Shown here: positions 37,576-45,914 of the stretch, one piece after another
How positions within the stretch are numbered: the first letter of the stretch is position 1
Layout of the letters: every line of letters starts with the position of its first letter
DNA from: JANQPD01 sp963715655
GTDB taxonomy: Bacteria > Bacteroidota > Bacteroidia > Flavobacteriales > Schleiferiaceae
DNA length: 64,000 bases
Reading direction: 5' to 3'
Assembly: GCA_963715655.1 (NCBI GenBank)
Contig: OY970262.1
Coordinates: 3,791,811 to 3,855,810 of the forward strand
Notes under the pieces: generated by a model
The model's database searches: none
Seen by the model: only the letters and a program-made list of their open reading frames with translations
What the model was told of the DNA's origin: nothing
Position numbers and translations under genes: made by a program

Positions 37576-38799
37576 ATGAATAATAAAATCATATACATAA
37601 TTGTGGCTATTGCAATGACAACATTCCTTTTAGGTTGTGGTGGTAATGAGTCACCCACTGAATCTGCTTTACCTGCTATACAAGGGAATACAGAAGATGG
37701 AAATAAAGTTGAGCATGAAGAAGAAGGCAGTGGAGAAGTTCATTTATCCCAACTCAAGTTTAACAGCCTAGGCATAAAGGTCGGTGAAATACCCACAAGG
37801 CCTCTATCAGGAATCGTGGAAGCCAATGGGCAGCTAGAGGTGCCTCCTCAGCATGAAGCTACCGTCACGGCCATATTGGGGGCAAATGTTACTTCTATTA
37901 AGGTAATGGAAGGTGATAAAGTAAAGAAAGGTCAAACCTTGGCCACTCTGGCACATCCAAATCAATCTCAATTGCAAACTAACTATGTGAGAGCCTACAA
38001 TCAGATGCAATTCCTTGAAAAGGAATATGAACGTCAGAAGAAGTTATACGAAGAAAAAGTAGGGTCAGGCAAATCTTTTCAGCAAACTCAGGCTGATTAT
38101 ATGTCAATTAAGGGTGAGGTAAAGGGGTATGAAGCTCAGTTGCGCCAACTCAGTTTGAATGTTGAAAAGGTGAAAGGGGGTGATATTTATCAAAATGTTC
38201 CAGTGGTTAGTCCTATTGACGGTTACATCGAGAAAGTGGAAGTTCAGATTGGTCAGTATGTAGATCCTCAAAAAGGCATGTTTATGATTGTCAATAATGA
38301 TCACATTCATGCTGATCTGATGGTCTTTGAAAAAGATATATATAAGGTAAAGAAAGGCCAAACTATATCTTTTACTGTAGAGTCAGTACCTGGTGCCACT
38401 TTAACCGCAAAAATATATTCGGTGGGTAAGCAATTTGAACAAAATCCCAAAGCAGTTCATGTGCATGCAGAGATAGATCAAAAAGAAGACTTTCTGATCC
38501 CGGGAATGTATATCAATGGTAAAATAAAAACCAGTAACAACTCTGTTAAAGCACTACCTGAAAGTGCTTTAATTGAAGAAGAAGGCAAGCCCTATATTTT
38601 TATAGTAGAAACACATCAAGAAGATGGAAAGACCGAATGGACATTTAGACCGATAGAGGTACGAACCGGTATAAGCGATGATGGTTGGGTAGAAATCAAG
38701 CTTTTGGAGTCTTTACCAAAAAACACCCAGGTAGCATGGAACAATGCTTATTACCTGATCTCTGAAATGAAGAAAGGCTCTACAGAGCATGGCCATTAA
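37576..38799 (+). CDS. RND periplasmic adaptor (CzcB-like lipoprotein)
   Basis: A 407-residue lipoprotein (ITTF-LLGCGG type lipobox: MTTFLLGCGGNES). It has a lipoyl-like domain (VTSIKVMEGDKVKKGQTLAT), a helical hairpin (FLEKEYERQKKLYEEKVGSG), the second lipoyl half (VVSPIDGYIEKVEVQIGQYV) and barrel and C-terminal domains. It completes the pump with the RND-TolC fusion. The next gene, a Fur-type regulator, starts 12 bp later. Confidence 0.88.
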   Translation: MNNKIIYIIVAIAMTTFLLGCGGNESPTESALPAIQGNTEDGNKVEHEEEGSGEVHLSQLKFNSLGIKVGEIPTRPLSGIVEANGQLEVPPQHEATVTAILGANVTSIKVMEGDKVKKGQTLATLAHPNQSQLQTNYVRAYNQMQFLEKEYERQKKLYEEKVGSGKSFQQTQADYMSIKGEVKGYEAQLRQLSLNVEKVKGGDIYQNVPVVSPIDGYIEKVEVQIGQYVDPQKGMFMIVNNDHIHADLMVFEKDIYKVKKGQTISFTVESVPGATLTAKIYSVGKQFEQNPKAVHVHAEIDQKEDFLIPGMYINGKIKTSNNSVKALPESALIEEEGKPYIFIVETHQEDGKTEWTFRPIEVRTGISDDGWVEIKLLESLPKNTQVAWNNAYYLISEMKKGSTEHGH

Positions 38800-38810
38800 T
38801 AAAGCTAGCT

Positions 38811-39227
38811 ATGATAAAAGAACTAGAAGAAAATTTAAAGGTGCACAATATAAAACCCACTGCCATGCGGCTTTTGGTGTTGGAGTATCTCATGGATAAG
38901 GAGGCAGCTATTAGTCTTACTGATATGTATACGGAATTTGAGAAATCAGACAGAACTACCATCTACAGAACTTTGAAAGTATTTGAGGAAAATGGCATAG
39001 TACATAGCATAGATGATGGTACGGGTGTGCCTAAATATGCCTTATGCGCAGATGGCTGCAAATGCGATATAGGAAGAGACTTACACCTGCACTTTCATTG
39101 TAGAATATGCGGACAAACCAAATGTCTCACCAGCTATAAAATTCCTAAAGTAGAACTGCCCCCGAAGCACATTGCTGAAGAGGCAAACTTAGTAGTAAAG
39201 GGAGTTTGTAACCATTGCTCTAGTTAA
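38811..39227 (+). CDS. Fur-family metal-responsive regulator
   Basis: A 138-residue protein. Winged helix RTTIYRTLKVFEENGIVHSI is followed by a dimerisation domain with LHLHFHCRICGQTKCL and a C-terminal CNHC, supplying the structural and regulatory Zn/Fe ligands of Fur/Zur/PerR proteins. Its location between the adaptor and a P1B-type ATPase suggests it controls this unit. Which metal it senses is not readable; Zur- and Fur-type options are both open. Confidence 0.88.
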   Translation: MIKELEENLKVHNIKPTAMRLLVLEYLMDKEAAISLTDMYTEFEKSDRTTIYRTLKVFEENGIVHSIDDGTGVPKYALCADGCKCDIGRDLHLHFHCRICGQTKCLTSYKIPKVELPPKHIAEEANLVVKGVCNHCSS

Positions 39228-39237
39228 AACTAATTCA

Positions 39238-41739
39238 ATGAAAAAACTACAGATAAAAATTCCCCTGATACTTCCTGAAGTGACTGATGAAAAAGACCAA
39301 TGCGTAGATAAACTCATCGAGCAACTTCAGGGTAAAAACGGGCTGGAAAAAGTGCATGTGGCTGATGAAACAGATAATGGTGTGCCACAGCTTTGCATTC
39401 ATTATAACCACGAACTAATTTCGATTGATCAGATTCAAAAATTAGCTAAACGGGCTGGGGCTTCCATTATTGATAAGTACGGTCATCGATTAATCGAGGT
39501 GGAAGGGATTCGTCATACCCGTCATGCCAGAAAAATTGAAGAAGCACTCAATAGATTAGATGGAGTTTTACAGTCTTCCGTGTCTGCTTCTGGTATGATT
39601 GGATTAGAATTTGAAACAGTAAAAATAGATGAAGCGGAAATCTTTAAATCATTGCGTAAAGAAGGTTTGAACATTATTACCACAGAAGTGGAAGTCGAAA
39701 GATACATAAGAGAGACTGCCAGAGACGATGAACAAATGGGGCAAACTGAAAAAAAAGCGCATTCACATGAGGACGGTGAAAACCATGACCACTCACACGG
39801 TGGTATTTTCGGTAAAAATACGGAGCTGATCTTTTCCATCATTTGCGGGGTGCTGTTAGGTATTGGTTTTGGACTTTCTTACATAGAAGCTGTTCCTTCC
39901 TGGGTAAGCCTTTCCCTTTACATTACAGCCTATTTCTTTGGCGGCTATTTTACAGCTAAAGAAGCCATTCAAACAGTGGCCAAAGGAGGTTTTGAAATTG
40001 ACTTCCTAATGCTGGTGGCAGCCATTGGAGCGGCTATTCTGGGCGAATGGGCAGAAGGTGCTTTATTGCTATTCCTGTTCAGCATGGGGCATGCACTGGA
40101 ACACTACGCCATGAACAAAGCACGTAAATCCATTGCTGCTTTGGCAGAACTCGCTCCTAAAACGGCATTACTTAAAAGAAATGGTAAGACCGAAGAAGTC
40201 GGTATTGAGGAATTGAGCATAGGTGATATTATCGTGGTGAAGCCCAATAGCAAAATCTCAGCCGATGGTGTGGTTGTACGCGGTACCAGCAGTGTTAACC
40301 AGGCTCCTATAACTGGGGAAAGTGTGCCGGTAGATAAAGAACCAGTAGATAATCCCGATAAAGACTGGTCGGAAGAAAAAGACATCAAAGACGAGAACCG
40401 GGCTTTTTCGGGTACCATCAACGGCAACAATACGCTGGAAATCAAAGTGATCAAAGTAGCGAAGGACTCTACACTCTCCCGCCTGGTGAAACTGGTGAAT
40501 GAAGCACAGACCCAGAAATCACCTACGCAGCGCCTCACCGACAAATTTGAGAAGTATTTTGTGCCTTCGGTATTGGTACTGGTCGTGCTGCTCAATTTTG
40601 CTTTTCTGGTCATAGATGAGTCTTTTAGTGAAAGCTTCTACCGAGCAATGGCCGTATTGGTGGCAGCCAGCCCTTGTGCTTTGGCCATAGCCACCCCGAG
40701 TGCAGTGCTGAGCGGAGTTGCAAGGGCCGCTAAGAGTGGAGTGCTTATCAAAGGTGGTCGTCCGTTGGAAGATTTAGGTGTACTCACCGCCCTGGCTTTT
40801 GATAAAACAGGAACACTAACGGAAGGCAAGCCCAAGCTCACCGAAGTAATTGCTTTGGGTGATGTAAACGAGGAAGAACTGTTGAAAATAGCAGTAGCTG
40901 TAGAAGCCTTAAGCGACCATCCACTGGCAAAAGCCGTGGTTCGGGATGGGAAAGAGGGATTGGATGGTGCTGATATACCCGAGGCGAAAGACCTGGAAGC
41001 GGTGCTTGGGAAAGGGATCAAAGCTTCGCTGGGCAATAATAAAGTATACATCGGCAATCTGGATCTGTTTGAATCCCTGGATGATAATAAGCCAGGGCAG
41101 GAAACAGAAGAAAAAGTAAAGTCACTGGAATCAGATGGCAATACTACCATGCTGATCCGTCAAAATGACAAATACATTGGCATCATTGCCCTGATGGACA
41201 CACCCAGAAAGGAAGCAAAAAACACGCTAGAACAATTAAAAAAACTGGGTATCAAGCGAATGATCATGCTCACCGGTGATAACCAACAAGTAGCCGATGC
41301 GGTAGCCAAAGAAATTGGCCTTACGGATGCCTGGGGTAGTCTATTGCCGGAAGAAAAAGTGGATGCCATAAAAAAATTGAAAGAGGAAGAATCTAAAGTA
41401 GCCATGGTAGGCGATGGCGTAAATGATGCCCCGGCCATGGCGAACAGCACGGTAGGCATTGCCATGGGAGCAGCGGGTAGCGATGTAGCCCTGGAAACAG
41501 CCGACATTGCCCTAATGGCCGATAAGCTGGAAACCTTGCCTTTTGCCATTGGTTTAAGTAGAAAGGCCAAAGGCATTATCAAGCAAAACCTCTGGGTTAG
41601 TTTGGGAATAGTAGCATTGTTAATACCTGCCACGGTTTTCGGCTTTGCCAATATCGGTATTGCGGTACTGATCCATGAAGGATCCACGTTAGTGGTGGTG
41701 TTTAATGCGCTGAGGTTGTTGGGGTATAAGAGAAACTAA
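39238..41739 (+). CDS. Heavy-metal P-type ATPase, P1B-4-like (SPC)
   Basis: An 833-residue ATPase. Two N-terminal HMA-like folds lack CxxC (HTRHARKIEEALNRLDGVLQ is the second), and a His linker follows (HSHEDGENHDHSHGG). The TM metal site is SPC (LVAASPCALAIATPSA), not CPC. The phosphorylation motif is DKTGTLTEGKP, hinge MVGDGVND, and the last TM has HEGSTLVVVFNALRLL. SPC with HEG[GS]T is the P1B-4 signature, linked to Co(II), Fe(II) or Zn(II) export. It starts 10 bp after fur, so iron/cobalt/zinc detoxification is a reasonable inference. Confidence 0.85.
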   Translation: MKKLQIKIPLILPEVTDEKDQCVDKLIEQLQGKNGLEKVHVADETDNGVPQLCIHYNHELISIDQIQKLAKRAGASIIDKYGHRLIEVEGIRHTRHARKIEEALNRLDGVLQSSVSASGMIGLEFETVKIDEAEIFKSLRKEGLNIITTEVEVERYIRETARDDEQMGQTEKKAHSHEDGENHDHSHGGIFGKNTELIFSIICGVLLGIGFGLSYIEAVPSWVSLSLYITAYFFGGYFTAKEAIQTVAKGGFEIDFLMLVAAIGAAILGEWAEGALLLFLFSMGHALEHYAMNKARKSIAALAELAPKTALLKRNGKTEEVGIEELSIGDIIVVKPNSKISADGVVVRGTSSVNQAPITGESVPVDKEPVDNPDKDWSEEKDIKDENRAFSGTINGNNTLEIKVIKVAKDSTLSRLVKLVNEAQTQKSPTQRLTDKFEKYFVPSVLVLVVLLNFAFLVIDESFSESFYRAMAVLVAASPCALAIATPSAVLSGVARAAKSGVLIKGGRPLEDLGVLTALAFDKTGTLTEGKPKLTEVIALGDVNEEELLKIAVAVEALSDHPLAKAVVRDGKEGLDGADIPEAKDLEAVLGKGIKASLGNNKVYIGNLDLFESLDDNKPGQETEEKVKSLESDGNTTMLIRQNDKYIGIIALMDTPRKEAKNTLEQLKKLGIKRMIMLTGDNQQVADAVAKEIGLTDAWGSLLPEEKVDAIKKLKEEESKVAMVGDGVNDAPAMANSTVGIAMGAAGSDVALETADIALMADKLETLPFAIGLSRKAKGIIKQNLWVSLGIVALLIPATVFGFANIGIAVLIHEGSTLVVVFNALRLLGYKRN

Positions 41740-41776
41740 GGATTCTCTATTGCCTTCTTGAAGAATATATTTAAGA

Positions 41777-41808
41777 ATTTGCTTAAATAAGCAAATAAAC
41801 TACCTTTG
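41777..41808 (+). promoter_or_regulatory. Promoter with overlapping ArsR-type operator
   Basis: ATTTGCTTA-AA-TAAGCAAAT (41777-41796) is a perfect 9-bp inverted repeat. It covers TTTG at 41778-41781, which lies exactly 19 bp before TACCTTTG (41801-41808), matching the TTTG-N19-TAnnTTTG promoter of Bacteroidota. The ATG of the ArsR gene is 5 bp further on. Binding of ArsR to the repeat would cover the -33 box and repress the operon. Confidence 0.8.
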
Positions 41809-41813
41809 TAAGC

Positions 41814-42188
41814 ATGGATCACAACTCTTGCGTAAGACAACAGGCAGACCCTGAACAAATAAATCGCTGTAAAGACAGGGTTTCAGAGCTTAATGACACA
41901 TTCCATTATTTATCCAACGGACTGGCTTTGGCGGGTAACAATGTGAGGTTAAAAATCCTATACCTGCTTTACGAAGAAAAACGGCTTTGTGTCTGCGACC
42001 TGAGTGACATTCTTGGAATGAACATCTCAGCGGTATCCCAACATTTACGTAAACTGAAAGACAGAAAGCTCATTCAGACTGAACGGGAAGCACAAACCAT
42101 TTTTTACTCTTTGACAAAAACTTACGAAGAACTGATGATCCCGTTTTTCAACATTCTTGATGAAAACCAAATATTGGAAACGATATGA
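41814..42188 (+). CDS. ArsR-family metal-responsive repressor
   Basis: A 124-residue winged-helix protein. KRLCVCDLSDILGMNISAVS contains the ELCVCDL-type metal-binding helix (CxC) of ArsR/SmtB sensors, and ISAVSQHLRKLKDRKLIQTE is the recognition region. An N-terminal Cys pair (CVRQQADPEQINRC) may add ligands. It starts a Hg-type operon and overlaps the next gene by 4 nt (ATGA). It probably represses its own operon through the palindrome at 41777-41796. Confidence 0.9.
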   Translation: MDHNSCVRQQADPEQINRCKDRVSELNDTFHYLSNGLALAGNNVRLKILYLLYEEKRLCVCDLSDILGMNISAVSQHLRKLKDRKLIQTEREAQTIFYSLTKTYEELMIPFFNILDENQILETI

Positions 42189-42811
42189 GATCAAATAAAA
42201 AACTAGCCGGAGCCGGGCTCGTGACAGCTATTGCAGCTTCATTGTGCTGTATAACACCGGTCTTAGCCCTTATTGCGGGAACAAGCGGGATTGCTTCAAC
42301 TTTCTCCTGGCTTGAGCCTTTCAGGCCGTATTTAATTGGTTTGACCGTTTTGGTTCTTGGCTTTGCCTGGTACCAGAAATTGAAACCCCAATCACAAGAA
42401 GAGATAGAATGTGCTTGCGAGGACGATGACCTGCCTGCCGGCAAGGCAGGAAAACCTTCTTTTTGGCAATCCAAAACATTTCTGGGAATCGTTACTGTTT
42501 TTGCAGCACTCATGCTTGCATTTCCTCTGTATGCCGATGTTTTCTACCCAAAGTATAATAAACAAATAATGGTTGTTGACAAGGCGGATATACAAACCAT
42601 TGAGTTTACAATCAGCGGCATGACCTGCAACGGGTGTGCAGAACACGTAAAACATGAAGTGAACAAACTTGACGGAATAATAGCGATCAATGCTTCCTAC
42701 GAAAATGGAAATGCAATTGTCGAATTTGATCATACAAAGACCAATCAAACAGAAATTGAAAAGGCAATCAACTCAACTGGCTATAAGGTTACGGGCCAAA
42801 AACAAAGATAA
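42185..42811 (+). CDS. MerT-like mercuric transporter fused to an HMA domain (MerTP)
   Basis: A 208-residue protein. TM1 has the vicinal Cys pair (SLCCITPVLALI), a cytoplasmic loop has CAC (IECACEDDD), a third TM is at ~100-120, and the C-terminal 70 residues are an HMA domain (TISGMTCNGCAEHV). This is the MerT plus MerP fusion seen in Bacteroidota, which captures Hg(II) in the periplasm and carries it in. The loop also holds an LPAGKAG insertion encoded by a GC-rich palindrome. It is coupled to the ArsR gene by ATGA overlap. Confidence 0.88.
   Translation: MRSNKKLAGAGLVTAIAASLCCITPVLALIAGTSGIASTFSWLEPFRPYLIGLTVLVLGFAWYQKLKPQSQEEIECACEDDDLPAGKAGKPSFWQSKTFLGIVTVFAALMLAFPLYADVFYPKYNKQIMVVDKADIQTIEFTISGMTCNGCAEHVKHEVNKLDGIIAINASYENGNAIVEFDHTKTNQTEIEKAINSTGYKVTGQKQR
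42430..42450 (+). repeat. GC-rich palindromic element inserted in the MerTP gene
   Basis: A 21-bp near-palindrome centred on TGCCGGCA, with CCTGCC and GGCAGG arms. It encodes LPAGKAG within the MerTP loop. It is much GC-richer than its surroundings. The same peptide appears in unrelated Bacteroidota proteins as a mobile palindromic repeat (from memory). Confidence 0.6.
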
Positions 42812-42817
42812 TTTGAC

Positions 42818-44167
42818 ATGAAAGAATACGATGTTTTTATCATTGGTTCAGGAATGGCCGGGATGACCATTGCCAATAAATGTGCTGCTCAAGGACTTTC
42901 AGTTGGAATTACCGATGAACTGCCCTATGGTGGAACTTGTGCTTTAAGAGGCTGTGATCCCAAAAAAGTGCTTATCGGTGCGACCGAAGCGCTCGACCAC
43001 GCTAAAAGGCTTCAGGGCAAAGGACTTGAAGGAGTGCCTTCCATTAACTGGCATGACTTAATGACTTTCAAAAAGTCTTTTACCGAACCAATGCCTTCTA
43101 AAATTGAAAAGGGATATAAAAAGAATGGGATTGAGATGTTTCATTCATCGGCCAAATTTGCAGGAGAAAATCAGCTTATCGTTGGAGGATACACTATTAA
43201 GGCAGATAAAATAGTGATTGCCACAGGAGCTAAACCCAGAACACTGGGTATTCCGGGCGGTGAACATGCATTGACAAGCACTGACTTTCTCAACCTTAGC
43301 CACTTACCTAGATCATTAGTATTTGTTGGAGGCGGTTATATTGCCTTTGAGTTCGCTCATATTGCCGCCCGTTGTGGTGCCGATGTAATTATAGTTCATC
43401 GGGGTACTTCCCCGCTTGAAAACTTTGAGCAAGACATTGTTAAACATTTAGTTTCAGCAACGGAAGATTTGGGAATTCAAATAGTCCTGAATACAGAGGT
43501 AACAGGGATTACCAAAGAAAATGATGGGAACTATCAGGTTAGAGGCAAAGGCAAGGATGGAGATAAGGATTTTTCCGCAGCAGCAGTCTTTAATTCCGCA
43601 GGCCGAATGCCCGCCATATTTGACCTTGACTTATTGAAAGCCAACGTTAAATTCAGCAAAAAAGGAGTTGACGTAAATGAATATTTGCAAAGCATTACTA
43701 ATAAACATGTGTATGCAGCAGGAGATGCAGCGCACACTAACGGGCTACCTTTAACTCCGGTGGCAGTTATGGAAGGACATATTTTGGCCTCAAACCTTAT
43801 AAAAGGAAATTATAAAAGTTTTAATGACCAGGCAATGCCAACGGTCGTTTTTACAATCCCTTCAATGGCTTCAGTAGGACTGACTGAAAAAGAAGCAGCA
43901 TCAAAAAACTTAGAGTATCGCGTAAATTATCAAACCGTTCCCACATGGTTTAACGCCAAAAGGTTAAACGAAAAGCATTATGCTTTTAAAACCTTGATTG
44001 ATAAAGGCACTGATAAAATATTAGGAGCACATTTGATAGGCCCGGAAGCAGAAGAAACCATTAACCTATTCGCAATGGCGATGAACGCTGGCTTGAAAAC
44101 CAGCCAACTGAAAAGCATGGTATTCTCTTACCCAACCCTTTCTTCCGACATATCACATATGGTTTAA
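42818..44167 (+). CDS. FAD/NAD(P) disulfide oxidoreductase, MerA/glutathione-reductase-like
   Basis: A 449-residue flavoprotein. The FAD-binding GSGMAG is at 10-15 and the redox pair at C41/C46 (GTCALRGCDPKK). A second GGGYIAFEFAHIAARCGADV NAD(P) fold follows, then a VYAAGDAA FAD motif. It belongs to the pyridine-nucleotide-disulfide oxidoreductases. It lacks two hallmarks of mercuric reductase: an N-terminal HMA domain and the C-terminal vicinal Cys pair (it ends SYPTLSSDISHMV). Placement after MerTP suggests Hg(II) or thiol chemistry, but true MerA function is doubtful. Confidence 0.85.
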   Translation: MKEYDVFIIGSGMAGMTIANKCAAQGLSVGITDELPYGGTCALRGCDPKKVLIGATEALDHAKRLQGKGLEGVPSINWHDLMTFKKSFTEPMPSKIEKGYKKNGIEMFHSSAKFAGENQLIVGGYTIKADKIVIATGAKPRTLGIPGGEHALTSTDFLNLSHLPRSLVFVGGGYIAFEFAHIAARCGADVIIVHRGTSPLENFEQDIVKHLVSATEDLGIQIVLNTEVTGITKENDGNYQVRGKGKDGDKDFSAAAVFNSAGRMPAIFDLDLLKANVKFSKKGVDVNEYLQSITNKHVYAAGDAAHTNGLPLTPVAVMEGHILASNLIKGNYKSFNDQAMPTVVFTIPSMASVGLTEKEAASKNLEYRVNYQTVPTWFNAKRLNEKHYAFKTLIDKGTDKILGAHLIGPEAEETINLFAMAMNAGLKTSQLKSMVFSYPTLSSDISHMV

Positions 44168-44183
44168 AAAAGCTTATAGAAAA

Positions 44184-44390
44184 ATGAAGGTCATCTTAAA
44201 ATCAAAAATCACCTGCCCAAACTGCGGACATCAAAAAGAAGAGGAAATGCCGACTGACGCTTGTCAATTCTTCTATGAGTGTGAAAGCTGTAAAACCGTT
44301 CTGAAACCAAAGCAAGGGGACTGCTGTGTATTTTGCAGCTATGGTTCGGAAAAATGTCCGCCCATTCAGCAAGACAAGGGTTGTTGCTAA
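44184..44390 (+). CDS. GDCCVxC-domain protein
   Basis: A 68-residue protein with zinc-ribbon-like CPNCGHQKEEEMPTDACQFF and the signature GDCCVFCSYGSEKCPPIQ. It ends GCC. It matches small GDCCVxC proteins, some of which are selenoproteins elsewhere; here Cys (TGT) is used. These occur with mercury and other metal genes; the role is unknown. It lies 16 bp after the reductase and 7 bp before the CDF-type gene. Confidence 0.85.
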   Translation: MKVILKSKITCPNCGHQKEEEMPTDACQFFYECESCKTVLKPKQGDCCVFCSYGSEKCPPIQQDKGCC

Positions 44391-44397
44391 AAAAGCT

Positions 44398-45189
44398 ATG
44401 AAAAAAAGCACTTTCCATATCGCTAAAATGGACTGCCCTTCTGAAGAGCAGATGATCCGGATGAAGCTGGAACCTTATAATGAGGTAAAGCAACTTTTAT
44501 TTGATATCCCCAATCGCAAACTGGAGGTATATCACACTGAAGAAGTTGAAAAAATCCATCGAGCCATTAGCGAACTCAACCTCAAAGACAGGCTGGAGGC
44601 TACGGAAGAAGCTGATATGCCTTTAGTTGCTGACGAATCGCACCAGCGAAAAATACTTTGGTGGGTGCTGGGCATCAATTTCGTTTTCTTTGTAGTAGAG
44701 ATGACTACCGGATGGATATCCCGCTCTATGGGCTTGGTGGCCGACTCACTGGATATGCTGGCTGATTCCATCGTCTACGGCCTGAGCTTACTTGCTGTTG
44801 GCGCAGCCATATCTCGTAAGAAAAAGGTAGCCAGAATCAGTGGTTATTTTCAAATGGGATTGGCACTCTTAGGCTTTTCAGAAGTATTGCGCAGGTTCTT
44901 CAGTGAAAGTGAAACACCATTGTTTCAATGGATGATCATCATATCAGTACTGGCCCTCATCGGCAACCTCGTTTCGCTCTGGCTGATCAATAAAGCAAAA
45001 AGTGAGGAAGCCCACATGCAGGCCAGCGCCATATTCACCTCCAATGACATTATAGTGAATGGCGGAGTCATCCTGGCGGGGGTGTTGGTTTATTTTCTGG
45101 ATAGCAAATGGCCCGATTTAGCCATTGGGGGAATTGTGTTCGCCTTTGTGATGAGGGGGGCGGTCAGAATATTGAAATTGGCTAATTAA
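44398..45189 (+). CDS. Cation transporter, CDF-like with HMA-like N-terminus
   Basis: 263 residues from the ATG at 44398. A longer in-frame start would run into the GDCCVxC gene and was rejected. An HMA-like fold with a single Cys (FHIAKMDCPSEEQMIRMKLE) is followed by six TMs. The CDF metal site residues lie in GLVADSLDMLADSIVYG and the fifth TM region (QASAIFTSNDIIVNGGVILA). There is no C-terminal cytoplasmic domain. CDF proteins exchange Zn(II) or similar ions for protons. It is the last gene of the ArsR-led operon. Confidence 0.8.
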   Translation: MKKSTFHIAKMDCPSEEQMIRMKLEPYNEVKQLLFDIPNRKLEVYHTEEVEKIHRAISELNLKDRLEATEEADMPLVADESHQRKILWWVLGINFVFFVVEMTTGWISRSMGLVADSLDMLADSIVYGLSLLAVGAAISRKKKVARISGYFQMGLALLGFSEVLRRFFSESETPLFQWMIIISVLALIGNLVSLWLINKAKSEEAHMQASAIFTSNDIIVNGGVILAGVLVYFLDSKWPDLAIGGIVFAFVMRGAVRILKLAN

Positions 45190-45380
45190 GGATGATCTGA
45201 TTTTAAGTTTTGAGCCTCTCCAATGCTCCCGGTAATTATCAGGATTACACCCTTTCAAGCTCTGTAAATCTCATTAAACCAAACGGATGTAGGGACACAG
45301 TAACGACAATCAGGGCACAAAAACCATAACTTCATAACATTTAAACAAGATTTCATAAACTATCCGCCTTTAGCTTGTTG

Positions 45381-45388
45381 TACATTTG
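45381..45388 (+). promoter_or_regulatory. Candidate -7 promoter element TACATTTG
   Basis: TACATTTG matches TAnnTTTG and ends 6 bp before the ATG at 45395, like the ArsR promoter. The -33 box is poor. A leaderless transcript is possible. Confidence 0.5.
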
Positions 45389-45394
45389 TTCTTA

Positions 45395-45814
45395 ATGAAC
45401 AAAATACTCTCCATAACATTAGCCCTTATGCTGCTGCTAAGCAACATAGGTTATACTATGGCTACCCACTATTGTGGTGGGGAAGCTGTGGAGAGTAAGT
45501 TAATGTTAGTGAAGCACAATCTGGATTGTGGTATGCCTGACATCGAACAAGGGTGTGAAGAAGACATGCCTAATGGTCACCAATTTAGCTCCAAACCCTG
45601 TTGCCAAAACGAATACCAGACCTTCCAGATAGAAGACACCTTTAAAACCCCGGTAATACAGGCCTCCCCCAACTGGATGTTTGTATCCGCCTTTGTGCAG
45701 ACTTTTTTAAACCCTGCGCTTTATACCCCCACCTCATTACCTCAATACAGGAATTACAGCCCTCCACTGCCGAAACAGGATATCCAAGCCCTTTTCCAGT
45801 CTTTCCTGATTTGA
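45395..45814 (+). CDS. HYC_CC_PP-family protein
   Basis: 139 residues from the ATG at 45395 (a TTG 9 bases upstream is less likely). The signal peptide is ILSITLALMLLLSNIGYTMA. It has THYCGG at the mature start, a central KPCCQNEY, and YSPPLPKQDIQALFQSFLI at the end. These are the three landmarks (HYC, CC, PP) of this Bacteroidota family, which precedes copper/silver RND operons. It may bind Cu in the periplasm. The CusA gene follows 100 bp later. Confidence 0.88.
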   Translation: MNKILSITLALMLLLSNIGYTMATHYCGGEAVESKLMLVKHNLDCGMPDIEQGCEEDMPNGHQFSSKPCCQNEYQTFQIEDTFKTPVIQASPNWMFVSAFVQTFLNPALYTPTSLPQYRNYSPPLPKQDIQALFQSFLI

Positions 45815-45914
45815 TTTAATACTATTTGATTTCCCTGTGTGCCAATCTCAGAAAAGGCACAGCTTGTCCCGACACTTCGGACTCAAATCAGTACTTCATC
45901 AAATTATCGTTTAA

